Positions 51,609-62,138 of a stretch of 64,000 nt of DNA are shown here, piece by piece (position 1 is the first letter of the stretch; each line of letters begins with the position of its first letter). This stretch comes from Arenimonas fontis (lineage in GTDB: Bacteria; Pseudomonadota; Gammaproteobacteria; Xanthomonadales; Xanthomonadaceae), in contig NZ_VUOD01000007.1 of assembly GCF_008386465.1 (NCBI RefSeq), forward strand, positions 46,203 to 110,202, given 5' to 3'. Both the position numbers and the translations under genes were made by a program. The notes under the pieces are model-generated. The model was given only the letters and a program-made list of their open reading frames with translations, ran no database searches and was not told the DNA's origin.

Positions 51609-52181
51609 ATGCGACTGGTACTTCTCGGCGCGCCCGGTTCGGGCAAGGGCACCCAGGCGGCCCGCCTGCGCGAGCACCTCGATGTCCCGCACATCTCCAC
51701 CGGCGAGCTGCTGCGCGCCGCGGTCAAGGCGGGCACGCCGCTGGGCCGGCAGGCCAAGGCGGTGATGGAAGCCGGGCAGTTGGTCTCGGACGAGATCGTC
51801 CTGGGCATGCTGGAGGAACGCCTGACCGCCGGCGACACCGGCAAGGGTTTCATCCTCGACGGCTACCCGCGCAACCTGGCCCAGGCCAATGCCCTGGAGG
51901 CGCTGCTGGCCCGCCTGGGCCAACCGGTGGACATCGCCGTGCAGCTGGACGTGGGCAACGATTTGCTGATCCAGCGTCTGGCCGGCCGGGCCCAGGCGGA
52001 GGGCCGCGCCGACGACAGTCCCGAGGCCGTGCGCAAGCGCCTGGACGTTTACGAAGAGGCCACCGCGCCGGTCGTGGATTTCTACGCCCGGGCCGGCCGC
52101 CTGGCCCGCGTGGACGGTGTGGGTAGCGTGGACGAGGTGTTCCAGCGCATCCTTGCCGCCCTGGGCCGCGTCGCCGTCTGA
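51609..52181 (+). CDS. adk: Adenylate kinase (short form, no LID zinc domain)
   Basis: A 190-residue kinase from ATG 51609. The P-loop GAPGSGKGT is at 7-15. The AMP site HISTGELLRAAVKAGTPLG and GFILDGYPRNLAQANALEAL follow. The LID is short: DLLIQRLAGRAQAEGRADD replaces the longer zinc-binding segment seen in many bacteria. It interconverts ATP and AMP with 2 ADP. It is divergent from pfp and 57 bp upstream of mpl. An extended start at 51564 is unlikely. Confidence 0.97.
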   Translation: MRLVLLGAPGSGKGTQAARLREHLDVPHISTGELLRAAVKAGTPLGRQAKAVMEAGQLVSDEIVLGMLEERLTAGDTGKGFILDGYPRNLAQANALEALLARLGQPVDIAVQLDVGNDLLIQRLAGRAQAEGRADDSPEAVRKRLDVYEEATAPVVDFYARAGRLARVDGVGSVDEVFQRILAALGRVAV

Positions 52182-52226
52182 CGTCATCGCCCCCCGGCAG
52201 AGGTTCCCGCCGGCACCGGTTCCTGC

Positions 52227-52232
52227 GATGCT
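52227..52232 (+). promoter_or_regulatory. Weak -10-like box (GATGCT) six bases before mpl
   Basis: Same 6-nt spacing to the ATG as at ampE, glnE and waaA, and no Shine-Dalgarno sequence. The hexamer is poor (3 of 6 to TATAAT), so this is the least certain member of the set. Confidence 0.2.
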
Positions 52233-52238
52233 GGCGGC

Positions 52239-53597
<1,359 letters not shown>

Positions 53598-53602
53598 GTG
53601 AG

Positions 53603-54196
53603 ATGGCCACGGTCGAGCTGCCCCTGTTCCCGCTGTCCTCGGTGCTGTTTCCGGGCGGCAGCCTGGCGCTGCGGATCTTCGAGCCGCGTTATCTCGACCT
53701 GGTGAAACGCTGCGGCCGCAACGGCGAACGCTTCGGCGTCTGCCTGATCCTGGCCGGGCGCGAGGTCGGCGAGCCGGCCTTGCCGGCGGCGCTGGGCACC
53801 GAGGCCATGATCGTCGATTTCAATCAGACCGAGGACGGGCTGCTGGGCATCACGGTCGAGGGGCGGCGCCGGTTCCGGGTGATCCGCACCCGGGTGCGCG
53901 ACGACGGCCTGGTACTGGGCGACGTGGCCTGGTTGCCCGCCCTCGGGTCGGGCGAACGCCTGCGCGACGAGCACGCGCTGTTGTCGGTGCTGCTGGCGCG
54001 CATCCTGGACAAGGCCGGCATCGAGCACGAGGGCGTGGGCAAGGGCCGGCTGGCCGAGGCCGAGTGGGTTGGCTGGCGACTGGCGGAATGGTTGCCGCTG
54101 AGCCAGGCCGAACGCCAGCACCTGCTGCAGGAAGACGATCCGCATGCGCGCCTGCAGCGGCTGGTCGAGCGGCTGCCAGACTTCCAGACCGAGTGA
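53603..54196 (+). CDS. LON substrate-binding domain protein (peptidase S16-like, no protease domain)
   Basis: A 197-residue protein consisting only of the LON N-terminal domain: LPLFPLSSVLFPGGSLALRI and FEPRYLDLVKRCGRNGERFG start it, then IVDFNQTEDGLLGITVEGRR and a helical C-terminal part. ATP and protease domains of Lon are absent. Such proteins are common in proteobacteria and plants. A role in substrate recognition is assumed by fold. It is 5 bp after mpl and probably cotranscribed. Confidence 0.9.
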   Translation: MATVELPLFPLSSVLFPGGSLALRIFEPRYLDLVKRCGRNGERFGVCLILAGREVGEPALPAALGTEAMIVDFNQTEDGLLGITVEGRRRFRVIRTRVRDDGLVLGDVAWLPALGSGERLRDEHALLSVLLARILDKAGIEHEGVGKGRLAEAEWVGWRLAEWLPLSQAERQHLLQEDDPHARLQRLVERLPDFQTE

Positions 54197-54199
54197 TCC

Positions 54200-56200
54200 T
54201 CAGGCACCCGGTGGGCGCAGGCGCAGCACCCTGATGCCCGGTTCCCGCTCTTCCAGCCCGGACTCCATGCCATGCAGGTCCGCGCGCAAGCCTTCGAGCA
54301 GGACATCGCCGTCCGCCTGCGCCTGCCAGTAGCTGAAGAAGTCGAGGCGCCGGGTGAAGCGCAGCGTGTGCACCGTGCCCATCCACAGCGGCTGGTCGCC
54401 CGGTTGCAGATGCCAGGGCGCTTCCCACAGGCGCAGCACCCGCAGCTCGCCGGCACGGCCGGTGCGGCGGACCATCACCAGCGCCTCCGCCCGGCCCTGG
54501 TGGGTGGCCGGCAGCACCGCTAGCCGGTCGGGGCCGATGTCCTTGTCGAGGGTCTGCAGCAGGCCGTGCCAGCCGCCGGTTTCCAGCTCTTCCCAGCCGG
54601 CCAGCAGCAGCCGGGCGCGGATGCCGTCCAGCGGGCCGGCTATCTGCAGGTTCAGGGGCCAGGCGTTGCCGCCGTGCATGTCGTTGCGACGGGCCGGCAG
54701 GGCATGGCGCCAGTCCTGGGTCCACCAGGAATCCGCGTCCAGCGGCAGGTGGGCCAGGGGCGGATCGAAGCGTTCGCGGGTGGCTTCGGCGGTGCGGCTG
54801 CCGTGCCAGCCGGCCGCCACGGCCACGCTGACGAAAAATACGGTGGCCAGGGGCCGCACCCAGAACGAGCGGTCCACGCGGCGGCGATAGGCAATGCCCA
54901 GGGCGGCGATCCACAGCAGGCCCAGGCAGACGCCGGCCAGCACGTCGCTCAGCCAGTGCGCACCCAGGTACAGGCGCGAGAACGCCAGCAGGCCCACCAC
55001 CAGGGCCGCCACCACGTAGGGCCAGACCCGCTGCCGCCCGGGCAGTTCGCGGGCGATCAGCACGGCGAAGAAGCCGTACACCACCGTCGCCAGCGTTACG
55101 GTCACCGAGGGAAAGCCGAAGCCGGCCACCGCCGTGGCCGCCGGCGGTTTGGGCATGTCCAGCGAATAGCCCAGTACGGTCGTCAGTACCAGGGCGAAGG
55201 CCGGCGCCGCCAGCCAGTGCCAGGCGGCAGCGTAGCGTTTGCGCCACCACAGCCAGGCGAACACCAGCAGCACGGCCGGCGCCAGCACCACGGCATCGCC
55301 GAGCGTGGCCAGGAAAGCCATGGGCGTGTCCGCCAGCGGATTGCGCAGCCCGAACATGGCGTGGTGCACCATCAGGTCGAGTGCCGACGGGGCACTGCCG
55401 CCGCCCACGGAACCCAGCACGGTGAAGAAGGCCCAGCCGGCGAACACGATCACCAGGCCCAGCACCAGCAGGGAGGCCGATTCCGGCCGGGTCGGATCGA
55501 TGAGCGCCTCGGTGTAGCGACCCAGCACCGGATGCCGGTGCGACCAGGCGAGGGCGCGTTCGAGCAGGCCGGTGGCGTGGCCGCCCAGCCAGCGCCAGGC
55601 GTAGACCACCAGCGCCCAGATGCCGGCCACCAGCATCAGCACCACGGTCAGGACGATGGCCAGCGGCCCGGCCACCGCGGAGACCAGTTCCAGCGAGGCG
55701 CCAAACAACCAGCCCGGTGCCAGGAAGGTCGCCGACCACAGCGCCGCGGCGACCAGGCTGGCCGGCACGTACTGGCGCAGGCGCATGCCGAGCATGCCGG
55801 CGATCGCCGGCACGAACGGTCGGATGGCACCGATGTAGCGGGCCATGACGATGGACTTCATGCCGTGCCGACGGAAAGTCAGTTCACCACGCTCCAGCCA
55901 TTCCGGGTGTCGGGTGAAGGGCCAGCGCTGGCGCAGCTGATGGCCGTAGCGCCGGCCGACCCAATAGCTGACGCCGTCGCCGGCGAAGGCGCCCAGGCTG
56001 GCGCAGGCCAGGGCGTAGGCGCCTTCCACGTGGCCCAGCCCCACCAGGGTGCCGACCGCAAACAGCAGCGGCACCGCCGGGATGGCCACGCCCACGATCA
56101 CGAGGGCGTCGCCGAAGGCGATCAGGAAGATGACCAGGCCCGCCGCGATCGGGTGTTGGCCGATCCAGCTGACAAGGGCGTCGAGGCGGGCCGAATCCAT
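54200..56200 (-). CDS. DedA-PAP2-LssY C-terminal fusion membrane protein
   Basis: A 666-residue protein from ATG 56200. Residues 1-200 are a DedA (SNARE-associated) domain with GAFAGDGVSYWVGRRYG and RYIGAIRPFVPAIAG. Residues 240-435 are a PAP2-type phosphatase core: SRLYLGAHWLSDV with His415 and Asp419 matches the C3 motif, but the central PSGH reads PSVT (364-367) and the upstream KX6RP is not clear. Residues about 450-666 are an LssY-type C-terminal domain. DedA proteins move lipid carriers and PAP2 enzymes dephosphorylate lipids, suggesting turnover of undecaprenyl or phosphatidate species. The PAP2 change leaves the catalytic status uncertain. Confidence 0.9.
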   Translation of the reverse strand: MDSARLDALVSWIGQHPIAAGLVIFLIAFGDALVIVGVAIPAVPLLFAVGTLVGLGHVEGAYALACASLGAFAGDGVSYWVGRRYGHQLRQRWPFTRHPEWLERGELTFRRHGMKSIVMARYIGAIRPFVPAIAGMLGMRLRQYVPASLVAAALWSATFLAPGWLFGASLELVSAVAGPLAIVLTVVLMLVAGIWALVVYAWRWLGGHATGLLERALAWSHRHPVLGRYTEALIDPTRPESASLLVLGLVIVFAGWAFFTVLGSVGGGSAPSALDLMVHHAMFGLRNPLADTPMAFLATLGDAVVLAPAVLLVFAWLWWRKRYAAAWHWLAAPAFALVLTTVLGYSLDMPKPPAATAVAGFGFPSVTVTLATVVYGFFAVLIARELPGRQRVWPYVVAALVVGLLAFSRLYLGAHWLSDVLAGVCLGLLWIAALGIAYRRRVDRSFWVRPLATVFFVSVAVAAGWHGSRTAEATRERFDPPLAHLPLDADSWWTQDWRHALPARRNDMHGGNAWPLNLQIAGPLDGIRARLLLAGWEELETGGWHGLLQTLDKDIGPDRLAVLPATHQGRAEALVMVRRTGRAGELRVLRLWEAPWHLQPGDQPLWMGTVHTLRFTRRLDFFSYWQAQADGDVLLEGLRADLHGMESGLEEREPGIRVLRLRPPGA

Positions 56201-56239
56201 AGGGCCGGGATTATAGGCGGGGAGGCCGCCGCTCCGGGG

Positions 56240-56245
56240 TAGAAT
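56240..56245 (+). promoter_or_regulatory. Candidate -10 box (TAGAAT) for the SDR-glyoxalase pair
   Basis: TAGAAT 28 bp upstream of the ATG at 56274, with an AAAGGAAA ribosome site between them. No convincing -35. Confidence 0.4.
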
Positions 56246-56273
56246 CCGCGGCGGTTCCGCAAAGGAAACGGTC

Positions 56274-57122
56274 ATGGCGAACCTGGGCGGCAAGACCCTG
56301 CTGATCACCGGCGCCTCGCGCGGCATCGGCCTGGCGATCGCCCTGCGTGCCGCCCGCGACGGCGCCAACGTGGCCATTGCCGCCAAATCGGCGGTGCCGA
56401 ATCCGAAGCTGCCGGGCACCATCCACTCGGCGGCCGAGGCCGTGCAGGCGGCCGGCGGTCAGGCCTTGGCCATCCGCTGCGACATCCGCGAAGAAGAACA
56501 GGTACAGGCGGCGGTGGCGGCGACGGTGGAGCGTTTCGGCGGCCTGGACATCCTGGTCAACAACGCCAGCGCGATCTGGCTGCGCGGCACCCTCGACACG
56601 CCGATCAAGCGCTTCGACCTGATGCAGCAGGTCAATGCCCGTGGCAGCTTCCTGTGCGCGCAGCAGGCCTTGCCGCACCTGTTGAAGTCGGACAACCCGC
56701 ACATCCTGACCTTGGCGCCGCCGCCCAGCCTCGATCCGAGATGGTGGGGCCCGCACCTGGGCTACACCCTGGCCAAGATGGGCATGAGCTTCGTGACCCT
56801 GGGCCTGGCGGCGGAGTTCGGCCCGCGCGGGGTGGCGGTGAACGCGCTGTGGCCGCGCACGGTGATCGCCACCGATGCGCTGAACATGATTCCCGGCGTT
56901 GACCCGGCCCGCTGCCGCCGGCCGGAGATCATGGCCGAGGCCGCGCACGCGGTGCTGACCACGCCGGCGCGCGAACTCACCGGCCGCTTCCTCATCGACG
57001 AGGCGGTTTTGCGCGAGCGCGGCGTTGACGATTTCAGCCACTACGCGGTGGACCCGGGCAAGCGGCTGCTGCCCGACCTGTTCCTCGACGATCCCGAACT
57101 GGGCGGAGGCTGGAGCCGATGA
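56274..57122 (+). CDS. SDR-family oxidoreductase (HSDL2-like)
   Basis: A 282-residue short-chain dehydrogenase from ATG 56274. The cofactor motif TGASRGIG is at 12-19, NNAS at about 96-99, and the catalytic pair is Tyr164 and Lys168 in LGYTLAKMGMS. The segment APPPSLDPRWWGPH just before it and AKSAVPNPKLPGTIHSAAEA near residue 37 match hydroxysteroid dehydrogenase-like protein 2 rather than typical FabG. Substrate is unknown, probably a fatty acyl or steroid-like alcohol. Its stop overlaps the next gene's start by 4 bp (ATGA). Confidence 0.9.
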   Translation: MANLGGKTLLITGASRGIGLAIALRAARDGANVAIAAKSAVPNPKLPGTIHSAAEAVQAAGGQALAIRCDIREEEQVQAAVAATVERFGGLDILVNNASAIWLRGTLDTPIKRFDLMQQVNARGSFLCAQQALPHLLKSDNPHILTLAPPPSLDPRWWGPHLGYTLAKMGMSFVTLGLAAEFGPRGVAVNALWPRTVIATDALNMIPGVDPARCRRPEIMAEAAHAVLTTPARELTGRFLIDEAVLRERGVDDFSHYAVDPGKRLLPDLFLDDPELGGGWSR

Positions 57123-57538
57123 AATACCTGCACGCCATGCTGCGCGTCCGCGATCTGGATGCCTCGCTGCGCTTCTACCGCGACGCCCTGGGCCTGGTGG
57201 AGACGCGGCGCAAGGACTACCCGGAAGGCCGTTTCACTCTCGTCTACCTGGCTGCGCCGGAGAACCCGGAGGTCGAGGTCGAGCTGACCTGGAACTACGA
57301 CGACGAGGACTATGGCGGCGCCCGCAACTTCGGCCACCTGGCTTTCGCCGTGGATGACATCTATGCCACCTGCGAGCGGCTGCAGTCCTTCGGCGTGACG
57401 ATCAACCGGCCGCCGCGCGACGGCCGCATGGCCTTCGTGCGTTCGCCCGACCACATATCCGTCGAGTTGCTGCAGAAGGGCGAACCGCTGCCGCCGCGCG
57501 AGCCCTGGGTCTCGATGCCGAACACCGGGAGCTGGTAA
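57119..57538 (+). CDS. Glyoxalase I-like (lactoylglutathione lyase family) protein
   Basis: A 139-residue vicinal-oxygen-chelate protein. It begins MKYLHAMLRVRDLDASLRFY, the GloA pattern with a metal-binding His6. Further ligands are expected in VEVELTWNYDDEDYGG (Glu), NFGHLAFAVDDI (His) and DHISVELLQKGE (Glu). These match GloA's two-His/two-Glu set, so removal of methylglyoxal as S-lactoylglutathione is plausible. It is translationally coupled to the SDR gene. Confidence 0.88.
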   Translation: MKYLHAMLRVRDLDASLRFYRDALGLVETRRKDYPEGRFTLVYLAAPENPEVEVELTWNYDDEDYGGARNFGHLAFAVDDIYATCERLQSFGVTINRPPRDGRMAFVRSPDHISVELLQKGEPLPPREPWVSMPNTGSW

Positions 57539-57542
57539 AGGC

Positions 57543-58397
57543 TCACTCCGCCGGCGGCAGCGCGACGCCGCAACGCCGGCAATGCCGGGCGTCGGCCTCG
57601 TGGTCGGCCAGGCCGCAGCCGGGACAGGTCGCCTGCCGGCGGGCACCGCGCAGGCCCTGCGCCAGTTCGGCGGTGTAGATGCCGGTCGGCACCGCGATCA
57701 CGCCGTAACCGATAAGGATCAATATCGAGGTGACGAACTGGCCCAGCGGCGTCGCCGGCGTGATGTCGCCGAAGCCGACCGTGGCCATGGTGACGATGGC
57801 CCAGTACATCGCCACCGGGATGCTGGTGAAGCCATGTCGCGGGCCCTCGATCACGTACATGGCTGCGGCGAAAATCACCACTACCGTCAACACGCCGGCC
57901 AGGAATACCAGGATCTTGCGTCGTGACCGGTACAGTGCGCCGACCAGCACCCCGCCCGCCGCGGTGTACTCCACCAGTTTCAGCACGCGGAACACCCGCA
58001 GGATGCGCAGCACCCGCACCACCAGCAGGGCCTGGCTGCCCGGCAGCAGCAAGGACAGATAGGTGGGCAGCACCGACAGCAGGTCGATGATGCCGAAGAA
58101 GCTGCGCGCATACCGCCAGGGTCGGTCCACCACCAGCAGACGCGCCAGGTATTCGGCGGTGAACAGCAGGGTGAAACCCCATTCCAGGGCATAGAACCAG
58201 CGGCCGTAACGCGCGTGCAGCGCCGTTTCGCTGTCCAGGATCACCACCGCCACGCTGGCGATGATGGCTGCGATCAGCAGCAGGTCGAAGCGACGGGGCG
58301 CGCCCGGGTCGTGCCGGAAGATGATGCGGAACCAGCGCGCGCGCCAGCCTTCGGACCGGGCCGGGCCGAGGTCGAGCAGGTCGCCGGAGGCGCTCAT
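57543..58397 (-). CDS. Voltage-gated potassium channel with C-terminal zinc ribbon
   Basis: A 284-residue Kv-type channel of six transmembrane segments. The S4 sensor has basic residues every third position (Arg128, 131, 134, 137 and Lys140 in RVLRILRVFRVLK). The selectivity filter is TVGFGD at 206-211. The C-terminus carries a zinc ribbon, Cys258/Cys261 and Cys273/Cys276 (CPGCGL, CRRCGV), unusual for this family. It should conduct K+ upon depolarisation. It is the last gene of a five-gene chain; its start overlaps the PLP-enzyme stop by 4 bp. Confidence 0.93.
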   Translation of the reverse strand: MSASGDLLDLGPARSEGWRARWFRIIFRHDPGAPRRFDLLLIAAIIASVAVVILDSETALHARYGRWFYALEWGFTLLFTAEYLARLLVVDRPWRYARSFFGIIDLLSVLPTYLSLLLPGSQALLVVRVLRILRVFRVLKLVEYTAAGGVLVGALYRSRRKILVFLAGVLTVVVIFAAAMYVIEGPRHGFTSIPVAMYWAIVTMATVGFGDITPATPLGQFVTSILILIGYGVIAVPTGIYTAELAQGLRGARRQATCPGCGLADHEADARHCRRCGVALPPAE

Positions 58398-59521
58398 GCC
58401 CGCGCCAGCGCCTGCTCGAAATCGGCGAGCAGGTCGTCCGGATGCTCCAGGCCGACCGAAACCCGCAGAAGGTCCTCGGGGCTTTGGCGCATGCTGCCCT
58501 CGACCGAGGCGCGGTGTTCGACCAGGGTTTCCGGGCCGCCAAGGGATGTGGCGTTGCGCGCCAGCCGCAGCGCGCCGGCCACCTTCAGGGCGGCATCGCG
58601 GCCGCCACGCAGGCGGAAGCTGAGCATGGCGCCGAAGTCGCGCATCTGTCTGGCGGCGATCTCATGGCCTGGATGCGCGGCCAGGCCCGGCCAGGCCACC
58701 GAGGCCACGGCCGGGTGCGTGGCCAGCCGTTCTGCCAGTGCGCGCGCGTTCCGGCAATGCCAGGCCATCCGCGCCGGCAACGAACGCAGACCGCGCAGCA
58801 CCAGCCAGGAAGCAAAGGGCGAAGCCACCGGGCCGGTGACGTGGCGGCGGTGCGCCGCGCGTTCGAACCACTCGTCGCGGCGGGCGAAGACCAGGGCGCC
58901 GCCGAGCGTGTCGCTGTGCCCGCCCATGTACTTGCTGCTGGAATGCATCACCAGGTCGGCGCCCAGCGACAGCGGCCGTTGCAGCAGTGGCGTGGCGAAG
59001 GTGTTGTCACAGGCCAGGCGGGCGCCGTGGTCGTGTGCGATCTCCGCCAGGGCGGCGATGTCGGCGATCTCCAGCAGCGGATTGGAAGGCGTTTCCACCC
59101 AGATCAGCCGCGTTTCCGGCCGCAGCGCCGCGCGCACGGCGGCCAGGTCGGCGAGGTCCAGCGCGGTGCCGGAAACGCCGCGTTCGGGCAGGAACTCCTG
59201 GGCCAGGCTGCGCAGGCCGGTGTAGCAGTCGCGCGGGTAGAGGAAGTGCGAGCCCGGCGGCAACGTGTCCAGCAGGCCATGCATGGCCGCCATGCCCGAT
59301 GCGTAGGCCAGGGCTGCTTCGCCGCCCTCGAGCGCCGCCAGCGCGGCCTCCAGCCTGACCTGGGTGGGATTGGTTTCGCGCTGGTATTCGAAGCCGGCGC
59401 GGCGTTCGCAGGCCGGGCCGTGTTCGAAGGTCGTGCTGAGGTGGATGGGCGGGGCAATGGCACCGGTTTCGGCGTCCGGCTCGCCGCCGGCGTGCACGGC
59501 CAGGGTTTCCAGGTGCTTCAT
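58394..59521 (-). CDS. Trans-sulfuration PLP enzyme (cystathionine gamma-synthase/lyase family)
   Basis: A 375-residue fold-type I enzyme from ATG 59521. PLP contacts include SGMAAMHGLLDTL, the WVETPSNPLLEIADI loop, LACDNTFATP and the lysine site HSSSKYMGGHSD. Whether it acts as MetB, MetC or a gamma-lyase cannot be decided from motifs alone. Its neighbours do not settle it, since none is in methionine or cysteine metabolism. Both ends overlap adjacent genes by 4 bp. Confidence 0.9.
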   Translation of the reverse strand: MKHLETLAVHAGGEPDAETGAIAPPIHLSTTFEHGPACERRAGFEYQRETNPTQVRLEAALAALEGGEAALAYASGMAAMHGLLDTLPPGSHFLYPRDCYTGLRSLAQEFLPERGVSGTALDLADLAAVRAALRPETRLIWVETPSNPLLEIADIAALAEIAHDHGARLACDNTFATPLLQRPLSLGADLVMHSSSKYMGGHSDTLGGALVFARRDEWFERAAHRRHVTGPVASPFASWLVLRGLRSLPARMAWHCRNARALAERLATHPAVASVAWPGLAAHPGHEIAARQMRDFGAMLSFRLRGGRDAALKVAGALRLARNATSLGGPETLVEHRASVEGSMRQSPEDLLRVSVGLEHPDDLLADFEQALARA

Positions 59522-60141
59522 GGTGAAGGCTCCAGAAGATGATGCGCGCTCAGCGCGGCCGCCAGGCCGTCCGCGCCGGTGAAATGGTGGGCGTGCAGGC
59601 CGGCGGCGCGGGCGCCGTCGGCATTGGCGGCCTTGTCGTCCACGAACAGTGCTTCGTTCGGTGCCACCCCGAGTTCGGCCAGGCAGTCGAGATAGACCTG
59701 CGGATCGGGCTTGCCGCGGCGGAACTGCGCCGAGACGAATACCGCGTTCTCGAACAGCGGAAACAACGGCGGGCACATCGCCGGCAGATGCTCGCGCAGC
59801 AGCAGGCCGTTGTTGCTCAGGATGGCGACGCGGGCCCGGCGGGCAGCCGCCCGGGCCAGGGCCAGGGCCGGTTCGTGCGCAGCCATGGCGGCGCGCCGGG
59901 CGGCGATCCAGTGCTCCAGCCGCACCTCGGCGCCGAGGCGGCGCGAAAGTTCCGCCAGGGTTTGTGGCCCGTCCAGCTCGCCGCGGTCGGCGGCGGCTTC
60001 CAGGCCGGAGTCGAACAGGGCGGCGTGCACCGCCTCGGGCGTGGTGCCGGTGTCGCGGGCCAGGCGGGCGACCCGGGACGCGTGCCGGTATTCGGCCAGC
60101 ACCTCATCCAGGTCGAACAGAACCAGCGCCGGGCGGTTCAT
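59518..60141 (-). CDS. HAD-superfamily hydrolase (haloacid dehalogenase-like phosphatase)
   Basis: A 207-residue protein from ATG 60141. Motif I is [13 protein letters not shown] with Asp10 and Asp12; the usual DxDGT/V reads DLDEVL. Motif II is VAILSNNG, motif III Lys lies in [14 protein letters not shown], and motif IV is [18 protein letters not shown]. The small cap domain is helical, as in YihX/YfnB-type hexose-phosphate or nucleotide phosphatases. Substrate unknown. Overlaps hemL and the PLP gene by 4 bp each. Confidence 0.9.
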   Translation of the reverse strand: MNRPALVLFDLDEVLAEYRHASRVARLARDTGTTPEAVHAALFDSGLEAAADRGELDGPQTLAELSRRLGAEVRLEHWIAARRAAMAAHEPALALARAAARRARVAILSNNGLLLREHLPAMCPPLFPLFENAVFVSAQFRRGKPDPQVYLDCLAELGVAPNEALFVDDKAANADGARAAGLHAHHFTGADGLAAALSAHHLLEPSP

Positions 60142-61430
60142 CCGGCCCGGACCTCGCGGAAGGCCGCGCGCGCGGCTTCGAGCGTCCGGTCGATCTCGGC
60201 GTCGCCGTGTGCGCTGGACAGGAAGCCGGCCTCGAAGGCGGAGGGCGCGAAGTAGACCCCGCGCCGGAGCAGGCCATGGAAGAAGCGGCCGTAGGCGGCG
60301 GTGTCGCAGGCCACGGCCTGGGCGAAGGTTTCGACCTTCTCGCGGCTGAAGAACAGGCCGAACATGGCGCAGCTGCGGTTCGTGGTGACCGCCACGCCGG
60401 CTTCGGCGGCGGCGGCTTCCAGGCCGTCGCAGAGCCGGTGCGTGCGCGTCTCCAGCGTCTCGTGGAAGCCGGGCTCCTGGATCAGCTTCAGCGTGGCCAG
60501 GCCGGCGGCCATGGCCACCGGGTTTCCGCTCAGGGTGCCGGCCTGGTAGATCGGACCGCTGGGCGCGACCTGGCGCATCAGTTCGGCCTTGCCGCCGTAG
60601 GCGCCGACCGGCATGCCGCCGCCGATGATCTTGCCGAAGGTGCTCAGGTCGGGCGTGACGCCGTAACGCGCCTGGGCGCCACCGAGCGCGACCCGGAAGC
60701 CGGTCATCACCTCGTCGAAGATCAGCACGCTGCCGTGTTTCGTGCACAGGGCCCGCAGATGCTGCAGGTAGCCCTCGCGCGGCAGGATGCAGTTGGCGTT
60801 GCCGACGATCGGCTCGACGATGACGCCGGCGATGTCGGCGCCTTGCTCCTGGAACAGTCGTGTCGCCGCTTCGAAGTCGTTGTAGGGCAGGGTGAGGGTG
60901 AGATCGGCCAGGGCCTTGGGCACGCCAGGCGAGTTGGGCACGCCGAAGGTGAGCGCGCCAGAGCCGGCCTTTACCAGGAAGCTGTCGCCGTGGCCGTGGT
61001 AACAGCCCTCGAACTTGACGATGCGGCTGCGGCCGGTGGCGCCGCGCGCCAGACGGATGGCCGACAGCGTGGCCTCGGTGCCCGAGTTCACCATTCGCAG
61101 CATTTCCATCGAGGGCACCAGGCGCCGTACTTCCTCGGCCATCTCGACCTCGAGCGCGTTGGGCACGCCGAAACTCAGGCCATCGCGCATCACCTTCGCC
61201 ACCGCCTCCAGCACGGCCGGATGAGCGTGGCCGGCGATCATCGGCCCCCAGCTGCCGACGTAGTCCAGGTAGCGATTGCCGTCCACGTCCTCGATGTACG
61301 CGCCCTCGGCGCGGGCGGCGAAGAAGGGCTCGCCACCGACCGAACGGAAGGCGCGCACCGGCGAGTTCACGCCTCCCGGCATCAGCTCCTGGGCGCGGGT
61401 GAAGAGGGCGTGGCTGCGGTCGGTGTTCAT
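60138..61430 (-). CDS. hemL: Glutamate-1-semialdehyde 2,1-aminomutase
   Basis: A 430-residue enzyme of normal HemL length. It begins [60 protein letters not shown] and the PLP-lysine region [16 protein letters not shown] are intact. It makes 5-aminolevulinate from glutamate 1-semialdehyde in the C5 tetrapyrrole pathway. It is coupled to thiE upstream (4-bp overlap), an arrangement also known in pseudomonads. Confidence 0.98.
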   Translation of the reverse strand: MNTDRSHALFTRAQELMPGGVNSPVRAFRSVGGEPFFAARAEGAYIEDVDGNRYLDYVGSWGPMIAGHAHPAVLEAVAKVMRDGLSFGVPNALEVEMAEEVRRLVPSMEMLRMVNSGTEATLSAIRLARGATGRSRIVKFEGCYHGHGDSFLVKAGSGALTFGVPNSPGVPKALADLTLTLPYNDFEAATRLFQEQGADIAGVIVEPIVGNANCILPREGYLQHLRALCTKHGSVLIFDEVMTGFRVALGGAQARYGVTPDLSTFGKIIGGGMPVGAYGGKAELMRQVAPSGPIYQAGTLSGNPVAMAAGLATLKLIQEPGFHETLETRTHRLCDGLEAAAAEAGVAVTTNRSCAMFGLFFSREKVETFAQAVACDTAAYGRFFHGLLRRGVYFAPSAFEAGFLSSAHGDAEIDRTLEAARAAFREVRAG

Positions 61431-62080
61431 CGTGTCGCTTGCTCGTGCGGGTTTGGTTCGAAGAGGCGGCGGAAGGCGCGGGTGGCGGCGGCCGGTTCGG
61501 GGGCATCGAAGACGGCACCGATCACCGCCAGCAGGTCGGCGCCGGCGGCGACGATTGCCGCGGCATTGTCGGGCGTGAGCCCGCCGATCGCCACCCGCGG
61601 CAGCCCGAAGCGGGCGCTGTCGCGCAGCAAGGCCGGCGTGGCGCGACGGGCCTGCGGTTTGGTGCCGGAGGGGAAGAAGGCGCCGAAGGCGAGGTAGCTG
61701 GCGCCGGCCGCGGCGGCGGCCTCGGCCCGGGCCAGGCTGTCGTAGCAGGAGGCGCCGAGGATGGCGGCCGGGCCGAGCGCGGCGCGGGCCTCGGCCAGGG
61801 CGCCGTCGTGTTCGCCCAGGTGGGCCCCGTCGGCGCCGATCTCGCCGGCCAGCCGCCAGTCGTCGTTCACCAGCATGGGGATGCCGGCGGCCCGGCAGGC
61901 CGCCAGCACCGCTTCGGCCTGTTCGCGATAGCGGTCGGACGAGACCCGCTTGTTCCGGTACTGGACCAGGGCGGGACCGGCCGCCAGCACCGGTGTCAGC
62001 CGGGACAGGAGGCGGCCGGTATCCGGCTCGTCAGGGGTCAGCAGGTAGAGGCCGCGGCGCGGCCAGAAGCGGGTGTTCAT
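61427..62080 (-). CDS. thiE: Thiamine phosphate synthase
   Basis: A 217-residue TIM-barrel enzyme from ATG 62080. [40 protein letters not shown] then [28 protein letters not shown] and [10 protein letters not shown] are the family motifs. It joins HMP-diphosphate and thiazole phosphate to thiamine phosphate. thiC, the pyrimidine arm, lies at 43.5 kb. It is divergent from rubredoxin and is the first gene of the five-gene chain. Confidence 0.95.
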   Translation of the reverse strand: MNTRFWPRRGLYLLTPDEPDTGRLLSRLTPVLAAGPALVQYRNKRVSSDRYREQAEAVLAACRAAGIPMLVNDDWRLAGEIGADGAHLGEHDGALAEARAALGPAAILGASCYDSLARAEAAAAAGASYLAFGAFFPSGTKPQARRATPALLRDSARFGLPRVAIGGLTPDNAAAIVAAGADLLAVIGAVFDAPEPAAATRAFRRLFEPNPHEQATR

Positions 62081-62138
62081 CACGGAGCCGCCGGCAAGAT
62101 GCGAGAATGTTAGCCCTGATCGCATGATCGAGGCCGCA

